In this document: in pieces, positions 26,733 through 36,332 of the stretch
Position numbering within the stretch: the stretch's first letter is position 1
Layout: every line of letters begins with the position of its first letter
Origin: Burkholderia sp. IMCC1007
Lineage (GTDB): Bacteria; Pseudomonadota; Gammaproteobacteria; Burkholderiales; Burkholderiaceae
Assembly: GCF_027257875.1 (NCBI RefSeq)
Contig: NZ_JAPVQY010000035.1
Coordinates: 20,825 to 84,824 of the forward strand
Length of the DNA stretch: 64,000 nucleotides
Direction of reading: 5' to 3'
Notes under the pieces: generated by a model
Told to the model about the DNA's origin: nothing
Seen by the model: the letters and a program-made list of their open reading frames with translations, nothing else
Databases searched by the model: none
Position numbers and translations under genes: made by a program

Positions 26733-26927
26733 ATGAGTGAAATCAAGGAAATGCCGCTGGTCGAGCTGACGGCCAAGGATCTTCCCGCCTACTGCCCGAA
26801 CCCGGCCATGACGCGCTGGAACGCACATCCGCGCGTGTTCATCGACGTCTCGCACGGCGAAGCGCGCTGCCCGTATTGCGGCACGCGCTACAAGCTGCGC
26901 GACGGCGAGGTGGTCAAGGGCCACTGA
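26733..26927 (+). CDS. Small CHCC-type zinc-finger protein
   Basis: This 64-residue protein carries Cys21, a His near residue 32 and the pair CPYCG at 46-49, forming the zinc ligand set of the zf-CHCC family. That family is related to the NDUFS6 subunit of complex I. Many betaproteobacteria carry it between ilvE and waaF, as here. No function is established for the free-standing bacterial form. Confidence 0.88.
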   Translation: MSEIKEMPLVELTAKDLPAYCPNPAMTRWNAHPRVFIDVSHGEARCPYCGTRYKLRDGEVVKGH

Positions 26928-27068
26928 GCCCCGTCAGCCGGGCCCACGGGCCCGCCGTACGCGAGGCGGTGCCGCCGGAATGCCGGCGCGCCGCCCTTTT
27001 CCCGTTCTGAACAACCCGAACGCGGTGCCCGTGCACCGTGCTTCATTACGACATCGGAAGTCGACCTG

Positions 27069-28106
27069 ATGCGTCGAGCGCTGGTTATCGCACCGAACTG
27101 GATCGGTGACGCATTGATGGCGCAGCCGCTTTTTGCGCTGCTGAAGAAGCTCCATCCCCGCATCGCGATCGATGCCGTCGCGCCCACCTGGGTCGCGCCC
27201 GTGCTCGAGCGGATGCCCGAGATCCACGATGTCTACGCGACCGACCTCGCGCACGGCAAGCTGCAGTTGCTGCGTCGCTGGCAGCTCGCGAGCGACCTGC
27301 GCGACGTCGGCTACGACGCGGCGTACGTGCTGCCGAATTCGCTGAAGTCCGCGGTGATCCCGTGGCTCGCGAACATTCCGCTGCGGATCGGCTACACGGG
27401 CGAGCACCGCTACGGGCTGTTGAACGTGCGGCACGCGAACCCCGACAAGTCGGGCGAGCGTCCGCCGATGACGACCCACTACGCGGCGCTCGCGTATGCG
27501 CCGGGCGCGAAGCTGCCCGAGTCGATGAAGACGCTGCCGCCGCCGCGGCTGGACGCCGACCTGAACGAGACGGCGCGCGTGTCCGCGCGCTTCAACCTCG
27601 ATACGCGCAAGCCGCTCGTCGTGTTCTGCCCCGGCGCGGAATACGGCCCGGCCAAGCGCTGGCCGCCCGAGCACTTCGCGACGCTCGCGACGATCGTCCA
27701 CCAGTCGTTCCCGTACACGCAGATCGTCGCGCTCGGCTCGCCGAAGGATTCGGCCGCCGCGCAGGCGATCGCCGACCACGCGCCGAACGTGCGCAATCTG
27801 TGCGGGCAGACGTCGCTGTCCGAGGCCTGCGCGCTGATCGCGCGCGCGAACGCGGTCGTCACCAACGATTCGGGGCTGATGCATGTCGCAGCCGCGTTGC
27901 GCCGGCCGCTCGTCGCGTTGTACGGATCGACCGATCCGCGCCACACCCCTCCGCTGTCGGACCTGGCGAAGGTACAATGGTTACATCTCGAATGCAGTCC
28001 CTGCTTCGAACGCGAGTGCCCGCTCGGCCATCTGAACTGCCTGCGCGAACTCGGTCCCGAGCAGGTATTCGGCGATTTGCGCGGCATGCTCGTCGGGCAG
28101 CGCTGA
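27069..28106 (+). CDS. waaF: ADP-heptose:LPS heptosyltransferase II
   Basis: This 345-residue GT9 glycosyltransferase adds the second heptose to the LPS inner core. It starts RALVIAPNWIGDALMAQPLF, the WaaF N-terminal fold. The donor site has PGAEYGPAKRWPPEHFA and NDSGLMHVAAAL with GSTDPRHTPP. Length is normal. It acts at the inner face of the cytoplasmic membrane. Loss in other bacteria truncates the core. Confidence 0.95.
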   Translation: MRRALVIAPNWIGDALMAQPLFALLKKLHPRIAIDAVAPTWVAPVLERMPEIHDVYATDLAHGKLQLLRRWQLASDLRDVGYDAAYVLPNSLKSAVIPWLANIPLRIGYTGEHRYGLLNVRHANPDKSGERPPMTTHYAALAYAPGAKLPESMKTLPPPRLDADLNETARVSARFNLDTRKPLVVFCPGAEYGPAKRWPPEHFATLATIVHQSFPYTQIVALGSPKDSAAAQAIADHAPNVRNLCGQTSLSEACALIARANAVVTNDSGLMHVAAALRRPLVALYGSTDPRHTPPLSDLAKVQWLHLECSPCFERECPLGHLNCLRELGPEQVFGDLRGMLVGQR

Positions 28107-28221
28107 CCCTGGCCGGCAGCGTCGCACGACGCGCCGGGCAATCCGATTCACCGGTGTACGGCGGCCTCACACGGGCCGCCGTGCTGAATACGGCGCGCGA
28201 CGCGCGCGAGAGACAAACCCG

Positions 28222-28668
28222 ATGCCACGTTTTGCCCGCCTTTTCGAAGCCGCTGCCGATACGCTGAACGCCTACTACCAGGCCGTCGCCGATGCCAATC
28301 TCGACGCGCTGCTGGGGTTGTGGATCGACGAGGACTTCGCCAGCTGCGTCTGGGCCGACGGCGAGCATCTGCACGGCCTCGACCAGATCCGCAGCGGGCT
28401 CGGCAATCGCCTCGCGACACGCCCGGTGACGATCGAGCCGCTCGACATCCGCGTATACGATAGCCTCGGCACCGTCGTCTACACGATCGCCGAGGCGCAT
28501 CAGCAGGCCGACCTGACGGCCGACCCCGACATGGTTTTTGCTACGTACGTGATGATCCACGAACGCGGCGAATGGCGGATCGCGCACATCCACGCGAGTC
28601 CGATTCCCGAACAAGCGGCCGGACAATTCGCCGCGAAGATCCGTCACGGGCAGGGTCCGCTGCACTGA
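28222..28668 (+). CDS. NTF2-like (SnoaL/YybH type) protein
   Basis: This 148-residue protein has a cone-shaped NTF2-like fold: an N-terminal helix (LFEAAADTLNAYYQAVADANLD), then VWADGEHLHGLDQIRSG and a beta sheet ending VMIHERGEWRIAHIHAS. Members include ketosteroid isomerase-like proteins and DUF4440 proteins. No catalytic residue is conclusive here. It lies between waaF and the YheT hydrolase and is probably co-transcribed with the latter. Confidence 0.75.
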   Translation: MPRFARLFEAAADTLNAYYQAVADANLDALLGLWIDEDFASCVWADGEHLHGLDQIRSGLGNRLATRPVTIEPLDIRVYDSLGTVVYTIAEAHQQADLTADPDMVFATYVMIHERGEWRIAHIHASPIPEQAAGQFAAKIRHGQGPLH

Positions 28669-28701
28669 CGAAGAACGAAGCAACGCATTAGCGGGGCGAT
28701 C

Positions 28702-29739
28702 ATGAGTACGGCTTCTCCGCCCACCTCGCCGCTGACCGGGGCCCCGGCCCCCGACGACGATTCATTGCGCTATCGCGCACCGCGCTGGCTGCCGAACAGC
28801 CATGTGCAAACCATCGTGCCCGCGCTGTTCGCGCGACGACCGACCGTCGCGTATCGACGAGAGCGATGGGAAACCCCCGACCACGACTTCATCGATCTCG
28901 ACTGGGTCGCGCATCTCGACAGCGCGGCGCCGGCGCGCGACGCGCCGCTGTTCGTGCTGTTCCACGGCCTCGAAGGCAGCTCCGGCTCGCACTATGCGCT
29001 CGCGATGATGTCCGCCGCGCGCGCGAAGGGCTGGCATGCGGTCGTCCCGCACTTTCGCAGTTGCAGCGGCGAGATCAACCGGCAGCCGCGCTTCTACCAT
29101 CTCGCCGACAGTGCCGAAGTCGACTGGATCCTGCGCCGGCTCGCCACGCAGCATCGCGGGCCGATCGTCGCGGCCGGCGTGTCGCTCGGCGGCAACGTGC
29201 TGCTGCGCTGGCTCGGCGAGCACCGCAGCGACACGTCGATCGTGCACGCCGCCGCCGCGATCTCGACGCCGATCGACGTGCATGCCGGCGGCCGCGCGCT
29301 GTCGCAGGGCTTCGCGATGGTCTACACGCGCAGCTTCCTGAAGACGCTCAAACGCAAGGGGCTCGCGAAACTCGAACAGTATCCGGGGCTGTTCGACCGC
29401 GACGCGATGCTGCGGGCCGTGACGATGCGCGACTTCGACGAAGTCGTGACCGCGCCGCTGCACGGCTTCGCGAACGCGGACGACTACTGGACCCAGGCCA
29501 CGACGCGCCCGCTGCTGCGCGCAATCGACGTGCCCACCCTGATCCTCAACGCCCGCAACGATCCGTTCCTGCCCGAATCCGCACTGCCGAGCACCGCCGA
29601 CGTGTCGCCGGCCGTCGAGCTCGACCAGCCCGCGCACGGCGGCCATGCGGGATTCATGACCGGGCCGTTCCCCGGCCGCCTCGACTGGCTGTCGGCGCGG
29701 GTGTTCGGCTATTGCTCGAAATTCGTCGACCATGGATGA
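28702..29739 (+). CDS. YheT-family alpha/beta hydrolase
   Basis: This 345-residue hydrolase is of the YheT/EMB8 family. It begins with the family's YRAPRWLPNSHVQTIVPALF. The nucleophile elbow is AAGVSLGGNVLLRWLG, an early LFHGLEGSSGSHYA gives the oxyanion loop, and a late HGGHAGF supplies the catalytic His. The physiological ester is unknown. The next gene overlaps it by 8 bp. Confidence 0.9.
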   Translation: MSTASPPTSPLTGAPAPDDDSLRYRAPRWLPNSHVQTIVPALFARRPTVAYRRERWETPDHDFIDLDWVAHLDSAAPARDAPLFVLFHGLEGSSGSHYALAMMSAARAKGWHAVVPHFRSCSGEINRQPRFYHLADSAEVDWILRRLATQHRGPIVAAGVSLGGNVLLRWLGEHRSDTSIVHAAAAISTPIDVHAGGRALSQGFAMVYTRSFLKTLKRKGLAKLEQYPGLFDRDAMLRAVTMRDFDEVVTAPLHGFANADDYWTQATTRPLLRAIDVPTLILNARNDPFLPESALPSTADVSPAVELDQPAHGGHAGFMTGPFPGRLDWLSARVFGYCSKFVDHG

Positions 29740-30340
29740 CATCGTCAGGCAGGCCCTCGCCAAATGGCCGAACGTTCCGCACTGCACCGGCTGGCTGCTG
29801 CTCGACCGGCGCGGCGAATGGCGGCTGCGCGACGACGCCGCGCAGGCCGCCGGCGAGCTCGGCTCGCCGATCCGGCACGCGGCGCTGAACGCGTTCATCG
29901 GACGCAATTACGAATGCGATGCGCACGGCCAGTGGTTCTTCCAGAACGGGCCGCAGCGCGTGTACGTCGAGCTCGCGTATACGCCGTGGGTCGTGCGGCT
30001 TGCCGAACGCGACGGGCAGCTCGCGCTCACCGACCAGACGGGCGCGCCGTTCGAACCGGACGCCGCATGGCTCGACGATGGCGGCGGCGTGCTGTTTCGC
30101 GATGCCGGCACACCGCCGCGCGTCGCGGCACTGCACGATCACGACCTCGGGCTGTTCGCCGATCACGCGGATTTCGATGCCGAGCCGCCCATGCTGCGCT
30201 GGCGCGACGGCCGCACGCTGCCGCTCGGCAGCATCGCGTGCGCAGACGTGCCTGCGACGTTCGGCTTCGTCGTGAGTCCCGCGCAACGGGCGCGTAATGA
30301 AGAAGCCAATGGCGGCCGCAGCACCAGCAGCGAAAGCTGA
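29732..30340 (+). CDS. Conserved hypothetical protein (YheT partner)
   Basis: This 202-residue soluble protein has no recognised motif. Its central segment is acidic and rich in Asp, Trp and Phe (ECDAHGQWFFQNGPQRVYVE, then ADHADFDAEPPMLRW). The ATG lies inside the last codons of the YheT gene (8-bp overlap), so translation is coupled. I believe the pattern belongs to a proteobacterial DUF, probably of the 2944/2946 group, but I am not sure of the number. Confidence 0.7.
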   Translation: MDDIVRQALAKWPNVPHCTGWLLLDRRGEWRLRDDAAQAAGELGSPIRHAALNAFIGRNYECDAHGQWFFQNGPQRVYVELAYTPWVVRLAERDGQLALTDQTGAPFEPDAAWLDDGGGVLFRDAGTPPRVAALHDHDLGLFADHADFDAEPPMLRWRDGRTLPLGSIACADVPATFGFVVSPAQRARNEEANGGRSTSSES

Positions 30341-30394
30341 CCCGCGTCCCGCCCTGCCACTGCCCTTGCGCACCTGATGGCCGCCTGACGGCCG

Positions 30395-32089
30395 CTATCC
30401 GCGGCCGTTCTTCTCTTCCTCGCGCTCTTCCTTGTAGCGCGCCTCGAATTCCAGCAGCCGCGCGCCGATGATCGACTGATCGTAGAACGACACGTCCTTC
30501 GCGTCGCGCGCTTCCTTCAACTGGCGGATCGCGGACGGCCACGCGCCGTCGAGCGCCAGTTTCTCCGCGAGCGCGCGGCGCCGCGCGAGCACGTCGCCTT
30601 TGCCATCGCTCGCCTTCGCGAGGTAATCCCACCAGTCCGGCTGTTCGGGGTCGGCCTTCGCCTGCGCACGTGCGAGCGTTTGCGCTTCGGCGAAGCGGCG
30701 CGCGGCCAGCAGCGCCTGCAGGTGCGCGACGATCGCCGCGTGCGACGCCGGCCAGCGCCGCTGCGCGAGCGCCGCGAGCCGCACCGCGTCGTCGGTCCGG
30801 CCCGCGCGGCGCGCGATGTCCGCGGCCAGCACGTCGAGGCTCGGCGAACTCGCCGCCGGATCGCCGTCGCGCCGCTCGCGCGCGTCGAATGCGCTGCGTG
30901 CCGATGCGAGCGCCTTGTCGGCCGCGTCGTACTGGCCGAGCAGCGTGTTCGCGAGCGCGACGCCGTACTCGTTCGCCGCGACGTTCGGCGCGGTGCGATC
31001 GTCGATCTCGAGCTGCATCCGGTGCGCCTCGGCCGCGATGTCGTTCGGCGCGCGGTTCTGCAGGATCCGCAGCCGCGCCCGCACGAAGCCGTATTCGGCC
31101 GACTGGCGCGGCTGCCGGTACGGCGCGCGGCGCGCGCGATCCTCCATGTCGGCGATCCGTTCGCCCGTCAGCGGGTGCGTGCGGGCATACGCCGGCACGC
31201 CCGCGTCGCCCATCGACGCGCGATCGAGCCGCTCGAAGAAGCCCGGCATTCCGTACGGGTCGTAGCCTGCGCCCGCGAGCAGCTGGAAGCCGACGCGATC
31301 GGCCTCGCGCTCGGCCGATCGCGAGAAACGCAGCTGGTTGTCGACCGCATACGCCTGCCCGCCCATCGCGATCGCGCTGCCCAGATCGCCGCTTCTCGCT
31401 AGCACGCCAGCCAGCACGCCAAGCAGCATCGTCGCGAGCGCGGTGTAGCCGGTCTTCTCGTTCGCGCCGATCATCCGCGCGATGTGCCGCTGCAGCACGT
31501 GCCCCATCTCGTGGCCGACCACCGATGCGAGCTCCGACTCCGTCTGCGTCGTCACCACCAGCCCGCTGTTGATCCCGATGAAGCCGCCTGGCATCGAGAA
31601 TGCATTGATCTGCGGATCGCGTACCGGGAACAGCTCGAAGTCCGGCGTGTAGCCGCCGATGAAGCGCGCCGCAGCCGCTGCCGCGAGCCGCGCCGCCATC
31701 GCGTTTAGGTAGTCGCGCACCAGCCAGTCGTCGAGATAGTCCGGGTCGCGCCGCACCTCGCGCATCACGCGCTCGCCGAGACGACGCTCGGCCTGCGGCG
31801 TCAGCGAGCCGCCGGAGCCGTCGCCGAGATCGGGCAGCTCCAGCGCGCGCAGTGGCGCACGCAGGTTCGCGGCGGGCGCGGACGCGCCGCCGGCGCCCGA
31901 GAAGCGGCTTTCCGCGCCACCGTACGTGCCGAATACGCCGGTCGCGATGCCGGACGGCACCGTGGAAATCGACGTCGCGCCGCCGCCCGCCGGCTCGAGC
32001 GGCGGCGCGGACGCGCTCTGCGCATGGCCGCCCGGCGGCAGCGCGAGCGCGGCCGATAGCGACACGGCAAGCAACTGTTTGACACGCAT
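30395..32089 (-). CDS. Periplasmic M48-family metalloprotease with TPR domain (BepA type)
   Basis: This 564-residue secreted protein has a signal peptide at about 1-24. The zinc protease motif HEMGH is near residue 193 (ASVVGHEMGHVLQRH), with a distal Glu in the EREADRVGFQLL region. C-terminal helical repeats (about 330-540) match the TPR half of BepA/YfgC, which helps fold or degrade outer-membrane proteins such as LptD. The start at 32089 gives the signal peptide; longer frames do not. It is divergent from moaC. The C-terminus ends in an unusually charged run, EEREEEKNGRG. Confidence 0.9.
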   Translation of the reverse strand: MRVKQLLAVSLSAALALPPGGHAQSASAPPLEPAGGGATSISTVPSGIATGVFGTYGGAESRFSGAGGASAPAANLRAPLRALELPDLGDGSGGSLTPQAERRLGERVMREVRRDPDYLDDWLVRDYLNAMAARLAAAAAARFIGGYTPDFELFPVRDPQINAFSMPGGFIGINSGLVVTTQTESELASVVGHEMGHVLQRHIARMIGANEKTGYTALATMLLGVLAGVLARSGDLGSAIAMGGQAYAVDNQLRFSRSAEREADRVGFQLLAGAGYDPYGMPGFFERLDRASMGDAGVPAYARTHPLTGERIADMEDRARRAPYRQPRQSAEYGFVRARLRILQNRAPNDIAAEAHRMQLEIDDRTAPNVAANEYGVALANTLLGQYDAADKALASARSAFDARERRDGDPAASSPSLDVLAADIARRAGRTDDAVRLAALAQRRWPASHAAIVAHLQALLAARRFAEAQTLARAQAKADPEQPDWWDYLAKASDGKGDVLARRRALAEKLALDGAWPSAIRQLKEARDAKDVSFYDQSIIGARLLEFEARYKEEREEEKNGRG

Positions 32090-32358
32090 GGCAGGATGAA
32101 AACGACGCCGTCCCGCGCGAGCGGCGCGCATCGCGGCGTTTGGTCTGAATATTCCGGTCATTGTAACGGTGCCGCAACGACTGTCCCGCGCCGCGCATGC
32201 GCCATCTGCGCGTCCGGCAACGCGAACGCCGCTGCTATGATAGGCGCCCGTTGAGAGGTTGGATCGGTTCGTCGCGCCGGTATGGGATTCAGTGCCCGGC
32301 CGATCGCGAAGCAGGATCGACGGACGTGCGCGCGCACTCCGTTCCACTAGAGGAAGAC

Positions 32359-32847
32359 ATGTCAGGACTCACCCATTTCGACGCCGCGGGCCACGCACAC
32401 ATGGTCGACGTCGGCGGCAAGCAGGAAACCCGACGCATCGCGATCGCGCGCGGCACGATCAGGATGCTGCCCGCGACGTTCGCGCTGATCCGCGACGGCA
32501 AGGCGAAGAAAGGCGACGTGCTCGGCGTCGCGCGCATCGCCGCGATTCAGGGTGCCAAGCGCACCGCCGACCTCATTCCGCTGTGTCACCCGCTCGCGCT
32601 GACGCGCGTGGCCGTCGACTTCGAACTCGACGACGCGCTGCCCGGCGTGCACTGCGTCGTGCAGGTCGAGACGTTCGGCCGGACCGGCGTCGAGATGGAG
32701 GCGCTGACCGCGGTGCAGGTCGGGTTGTTGACCGTGTACGACATGTGCAAGGCCGTCGATCGCGGGATGGTGATCACCGACGTGAGCGTGCGGGAAAAGC
32801 GCGGCGGGAAGTCGGGCGATTGGAAGGCGGAGGACGCGGCCGGCTGA
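32359..32847 (+). CDS. moaC: Cyclic pyranopterin monophosphate synthase
   Basis: This 162-residue MoaC makes cPMP from the MoaA product in molybdenum cofactor synthesis. It starts LTHFDAAGHAHMVDVGGK and has the active-site regions AAIQGAKRTADLIPLCHPL and ETFGRTGVEMEALTAV, ending in TDVSVREKRGGKSG. The ribosome site is AGAGGAAG. It is divergent from the BepA-like protease. Confidence 0.96.
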   Translation: MSGLTHFDAAGHAHMVDVGGKQETRRIAIARGTIRMLPATFALIRDGKAKKGDVLGVARIAAIQGAKRTADLIPLCHPLALTRVAVDFELDDALPGVHCVVQVETFGRTGVEMEALTAVQVGLLTVYDMCKAVDRGMVITDVSVREKRGGKSGDWKAEDAAG

Positions 32848-32922
32848 CCGGCCAGAACACCGTCGACCCGAGGTTCGTTCGAAACGACGACGATGCGGCC
32901 CGACTGTCCGCACCGCCCCGCA

Positions 32923-33273
32923 TCAATCGGCGTGCCGCGGCTCGAACACGAACGGCTGGGTCAGCAGGAACGGATTCGCGGTGGCGCCCGTCTGCACGCA
33001 GGTCGCATGCGTCATCGCATCGACGGCCGCGCGGTCAGCCGCCGCATTGCGGCTGCTCGTCGTCACGGTGACGTTCTGCGCTTCGCCCGACGTCGTCATC
33101 AGTGCGCGCACCAGCACCGTAACCGGGCGCGTGAGCGGCTTTGCGGTATCCGGGTAGACGGCACGCGGGATGTGGCAGGTGAGCTTGCTTTCCTGCGACG
33201 ACGACAGCATCGCGCAGCCGGAAAGCAGCATCGCGACGGCAGGCAGGATCAGGTAGGGTGAGCGGAGAGCCAT
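32923..33273 (-). CDS. Lipoprotein with TonB C-terminal-like domain
   Basis: This 116-residue protein has a lipoprotein signal peptide (lipobox LLSGCAML, Cys near 19). A short TonB/TolA C-terminal-like domain follows, seen in YPDTAKPLTRPVTVLVRALMTTSGEAQNVTV and the terminal NPFLLTQPFVFEP. It has no proline-rich spanning segment or transmembrane anchor, so it is not a working TonB by itself. Two Cys (about 33 and 95) may pair. Function unknown. Confidence 0.72.
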   Translation of the reverse strand: MALRSPYLILPAVAMLLSGCAMLSSSQESKLTCHIPRAVYPDTAKPLTRPVTVLVRALMTTSGEAQNVTVTTSSRNAAADRAAVDAMTHATCVQTGATANPFLLTQPFVFEPRHAD

Positions 33274-33696
33274 GGTCGAATATCGTTCTTCAGCACTGTT
33301 CCAGGCAAACTCGCCGCACACCGGAAGCCCTCCCCCGGCCGCATCGCGGGTGTCGCCTTGCGCCGCGGCCATCGGACCGGCGCCCCGTTACGGCCGCACG
33401 ACCGATGGCTGCATCGGCCGCGATCCTGCTTGATGGGTGCCCCGAATATGCCCGGGGCTGCTTTCGCGTCGGCGGCCCGTAACGGGCAACCAAGCACGCG
33501 ACCGCTTTCGCGCATTGTGCATGCACCGCCCCGCACATGGCGGCAATTTGACAATGGTTGACGCGAATCAGGCCAGCTTCGGCCCGCATCCATTCGCGAC
33601 GGGAAGCAATCGCCGGGCCGCCCCGGCGCGTCACCGCTCCGCTGCTTCATCGCGATACGAAAGGCGCCGCGATTCCCCGCCGGGCGCCGATCGGTT
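33274..33696. other. Intergenic stretch, no gene seen
   Basis: These 423 bp lie between the PglL stop and the start of the TonB-like lipoprotein gene, both on the minus strand. All frames look like GC-driven noise. Short palindromes (for example GCCCG and CGGGC around TAA near 33473-33485) are too weak to call terminators. The promoter of the lipoprotein gene must lie here. Confidence 0.5.
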
Positions 33697-35475
33697 TCAG
33701 TCGGAATCGTCGTCCGAGTCGTCTTCGTCCGCGTCGGCCGGCACTTCCCCGTACTTCGCGACGACGGCAGCCTTGAACGCCTTCAACGACGGCTGCTGAT
33801 CGCACAGCTTGTACAGCGACGCGAGTTGCTGCGGCCAGTCCTTCAACTCCTTCGCGAACACGTGCAGGCGCGCGACCGTGTCGAGCGCATCGGCTTCGCG
33901 ACCGGCCATCGCCTGCAGCGCTGCGTAGCGGCGCAGCACCGTCTCGCCGGGCAGCAGCGCGATCGCACGCTCGTGAGCGGCAAGCTTGAGCGGCAGATCG
34001 TCCGGCGAGATGGTCAGCAGCGTCGCCGCTCCGTAGTCGCCCCACGCGCCGAACAGCCGCGACGGCGCGTCGCGGTACTGCGCGGCCGGATTGCTGCCGT
34101 AATACAGCACTTCCGCACGCTGGTAGTCGCGCAGGACCGGCACCGCCGCCAGCACCCCGCCGACCGACAGCACCGCGAACAGCCCGAACGCCGCGCGGCC
34201 CGGCAGGATCCGCAGCGGCTTCACTTCAAGCAGACCGATCACGAACATCGCGGGCAGCAGGAAGAACATGTATTGCTGCGGGTACTCGACGAGCGCATGC
34301 ATCAGCAGGACGCCGATCAGCGCGAGGCCGAACACGCGCGTGCTCGACTGCGGCGCGCGCACCGCGCGCACGAACCACGTGACAAGCGCGACGACGAGCA
34401 CGCCAAGGCCGACGGCACCGGACTTCGCGAGCAGGTCGATGAAGATGTCGTGCGAGTTGTTCGCGATCTCGACGCCGCCGAGCGTGCGCACGAGCGCGAA
34501 CTGGTGCGACGGGAATTCGCCCCAGCCGACGCCGAGCAGCGGATGCTCGCGGAACATCGCCAGACCATACTTCCACAGCGCGAGGCGCGGCGCGATCTGC
34601 CCGGCGTCACGCATCCGTTCGGCCGCCGATTCGGCGAGCCCCAGATGAAAATGCACGTTGGCCCAGCGCACCGCGACGTTCACCGCGACGAAGGCCACCG
34701 CGAGCACGACCGGCATCAGCCATGCACGCCGGTTGCCGGGCTCGCGGCGCGATTCGAGCCACGCCATCCAGAACCCCGCGACCACCATCACCGCGACCTG
34801 CAGCCACGGCCCGCGCGACACGGTCAGCGCGAGACCGACCGACAGTACGATCGACAGCGCGAGCCACGCCCAGGCGGCGAGCCGGCGCGTCTGCACCAGA
34901 TACAGCGCCCCCGCGAGCGCGAACGCGATGTAGGTGGCCAGGTGGTTCGCCTGCGCCATGTTGCCGTACGGCCGGCGATCGACCGGGATGTTGTACGAGA
35001 CGACGAACGGCGCCACCACGGACTCGAGATGGAACAACTGCACGATCTGGCTCGCGACGGCGAACACCCCGCCGATCAGCAGCGCACCGGCCATCATCCG
35101 CGCGACGGCTTCCGCGAGCCCCTCGCGCGCGAGCGTATAGCCGGCCTGCATCGCGACCAGCGCCGCGGCGAGATAGCCGACCGCGAGCCAGTTCATCGAC
35201 GGCACCTTCAGCGGCATCAGCGCGACCTGCGCGATCAGCACCGCCGCGAACCCGAGCGGCGCGACGAAAGCGGTCGGCGTGGCAAACGGCTGGGCCGGGC
35301 GGCCCGTGCCCGCGAGCAGCACCACGGAGACGCCCACCAGCATATACAGCACCAGCGCGGCGAACTCTGAATAGAAGGTTGGAATCGGATACGTGTGATT
35401 CGTGATCGCGTACGGCACGATCAGGGCGACAGCCAGCGCAACGAGCGGCAACGAGCGGGAAAAAGTAGAGGGCAT
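33697..35475 (-). CDS. pglL: Protein O-oligosaccharyltransferase (PglL/O-antigen ligase family)
   Basis: This 592-residue polytopic membrane protein has about a dozen hydrophobic segments and a large periplasmic loop with the catalytic-type motif GWGEFPSHQFALV and a following NNSHDIF. It has the PglL_A and Wzy_C architecture. Such enzymes transfer lipid-linked glycans to Ser residues of periplasmic proteins. In B. cenocepacia, as I recall, the PglL gene has the same neighbours (pilin, terC, sucDC, recX, recA), which supports the symbol. The C-terminal tail is strongly acidic (ADADEDDSDDDSD). The start at 35475 is preferred over 35547. A pilin gene lies directly upstream and is a possible substrate. 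Confidence 0.88.
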   Translation of the reverse strand: MPSTFSRSLPLVALAVALIVPYAITNHTYPIPTFYSEFAALVLYMLVGVSVVLLAGTGRPAQPFATPTAFVAPLGFAAVLIAQVALMPLKVPSMNWLAVGYLAAALVAMQAGYTLAREGLAEAVARMMAGALLIGGVFAVASQIVQLFHLESVVAPFVVSYNIPVDRRPYGNMAQANHLATYIAFALAGALYLVQTRRLAAWAWLALSIVLSVGLALTVSRGPWLQVAVMVVAGFWMAWLESRREPGNRRAWLMPVVLAVAFVAVNVAVRWANVHFHLGLAESAAERMRDAGQIAPRLALWKYGLAMFREHPLLGVGWGEFPSHQFALVRTLGGVEIANNSHDIFIDLLAKSGAVGLGVLVVALVTWFVRAVRAPQSSTRVFGLALIGVLLMHALVEYPQQYMFFLLPAMFVIGLLEVKPLRILPGRAAFGLFAVLSVGGVLAAVPVLRDYQRAEVLYYGSNPAAQYRDAPSRLFGAWGDYGAATLLTISPDDLPLKLAAHERAIALLPGETVLRRYAALQAMAGREADALDTVARLHVFAKELKDWPQQLASLYKLCDQQPSLKAFKAAVVAKYGEVPADADEDDSDDDSD

Positions 35476-35640
35476 GAGCGAACCGGATGTCAGCAACCGG
35501 CGCACTATACAAAACTTTCCCTGCTCTGTGCGGGGCTGTCGCGCCATCGCACGACAGGCACACGACCAGCGCGAGCGGCAGGAGCGGCAACGGCCGCCCC
35601 GTGCACGCCGGGCGACGCGCCGCCCGCACCAGTGCCGACA

Positions 35641-36237
35641 CTAGGCGCGGCACTCCGCCGGCGCATATTTCGCGGGCAACGTTGCCGCCTCCGCCGGCAA
35701 CGGCCCCGCACCCGGCGCCGGCAGCGACGACGCGTCCTTCCCGGCGGCAAAACACTCCCATGCGATCGCGCCGGCCTGCATCACGCCCTTTTTGAGCGGC
35801 ACGCGTGAGGTCGGCGTATCGGCCTTGTCGGGCGCGGACGGCACCAGCACCAGCGTATTCATACCGGCCGCGGCGACGCGCGTCGTGAATGCCACCGTGA
35901 TCTGCCCCGTCTCGCCGTCGATGGCGACGGACGCGACGTTGCGGGTAGCGGCCGGCGCGCTGTAGCCGCCGTCCAGGCTTGCGCCGCTCGCGGCGTTGTC
36001 GGCGACCGCGAGCCGCGCGGACGACGCAAGCGCAAGCCCTTCGCCGACGCGCGAGCGCGCCAGGTAGTCCTGGTACGCGGGAATCGCGTAGGCCGCGATC
36101 ACGCCGACGATCGCGAGCACGATCATCAGCTCGATCAGCGTGAAGCCGGCCGGCCGCCAGCGCGGCGACGGCCGGTTCGCGCGCCGCAGATCGGCGGCGA
36201 CGCGACGGAACAGGGAAACGGAAAAGGCTTCGAACAT
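35641..36237 (-). CDS. Type IV pilin with long leader
   Basis: This 198-residue pilin has the prepilin peptidase site and N-methylated helix GFTLIELMIVLAIVGVIAAY at residues 31-50. The leader is 30 residues up to the cleavage Gly31, far longer than the 5-10 of usual type IVa pilins; no closer ATG, GTG or TTG exists in frame. Two Cys in the C-terminal part (WECFAAG and the terminal APAECRA) form the expected D-loop disulfide. It is PilA/PilE-like with an adjacent PglL gene downstream and a TerC gene upstream. It has no pilus assembly genes nearby. Confidence 0.87.
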   Translation of the reverse strand: MFEAFSVSLFRRVAADLRRANRPSPRWRPAGFTLIELMIVLAIVGVIAAYAIPAYQDYLARSRVGEGLALASSARLAVADNAASGASLDGGYSAPAATRNVASVAIDGETGQITVAFTTRVAAAGMNTLVLVPSAPDKADTPTSRVPLKKGVMQAGAIAWECFAAGKDASSLPAPGAGPLPAEAATLPAKYAPAECRA

Positions 36238-36253
36238 GGCAGGCTCCGGAAAC

Positions 36254-36282
36254 GAAAAACGCCTGCCGACAAAGGCAGGCGT
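36254..36282 (-). terminator. Rho-independent terminator after terC
   Basis: Minus-strand ACGCCTGCC (36282-36274) pairs with GGCAGGCGT (36267-36259), followed by a TTTTTCGTTT tail. It is about 50 nt past the TerC stop and just upstream of the pilin start, so the pilin should have its own promoter or depend on readthrough. Confidence 0.85.
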
Positions 36283-36332
36283 CTCGATCGTAGCCAGCGG
36301 GCCGCGAAGCCGGCAGTCGGCCGGATGGCCAG

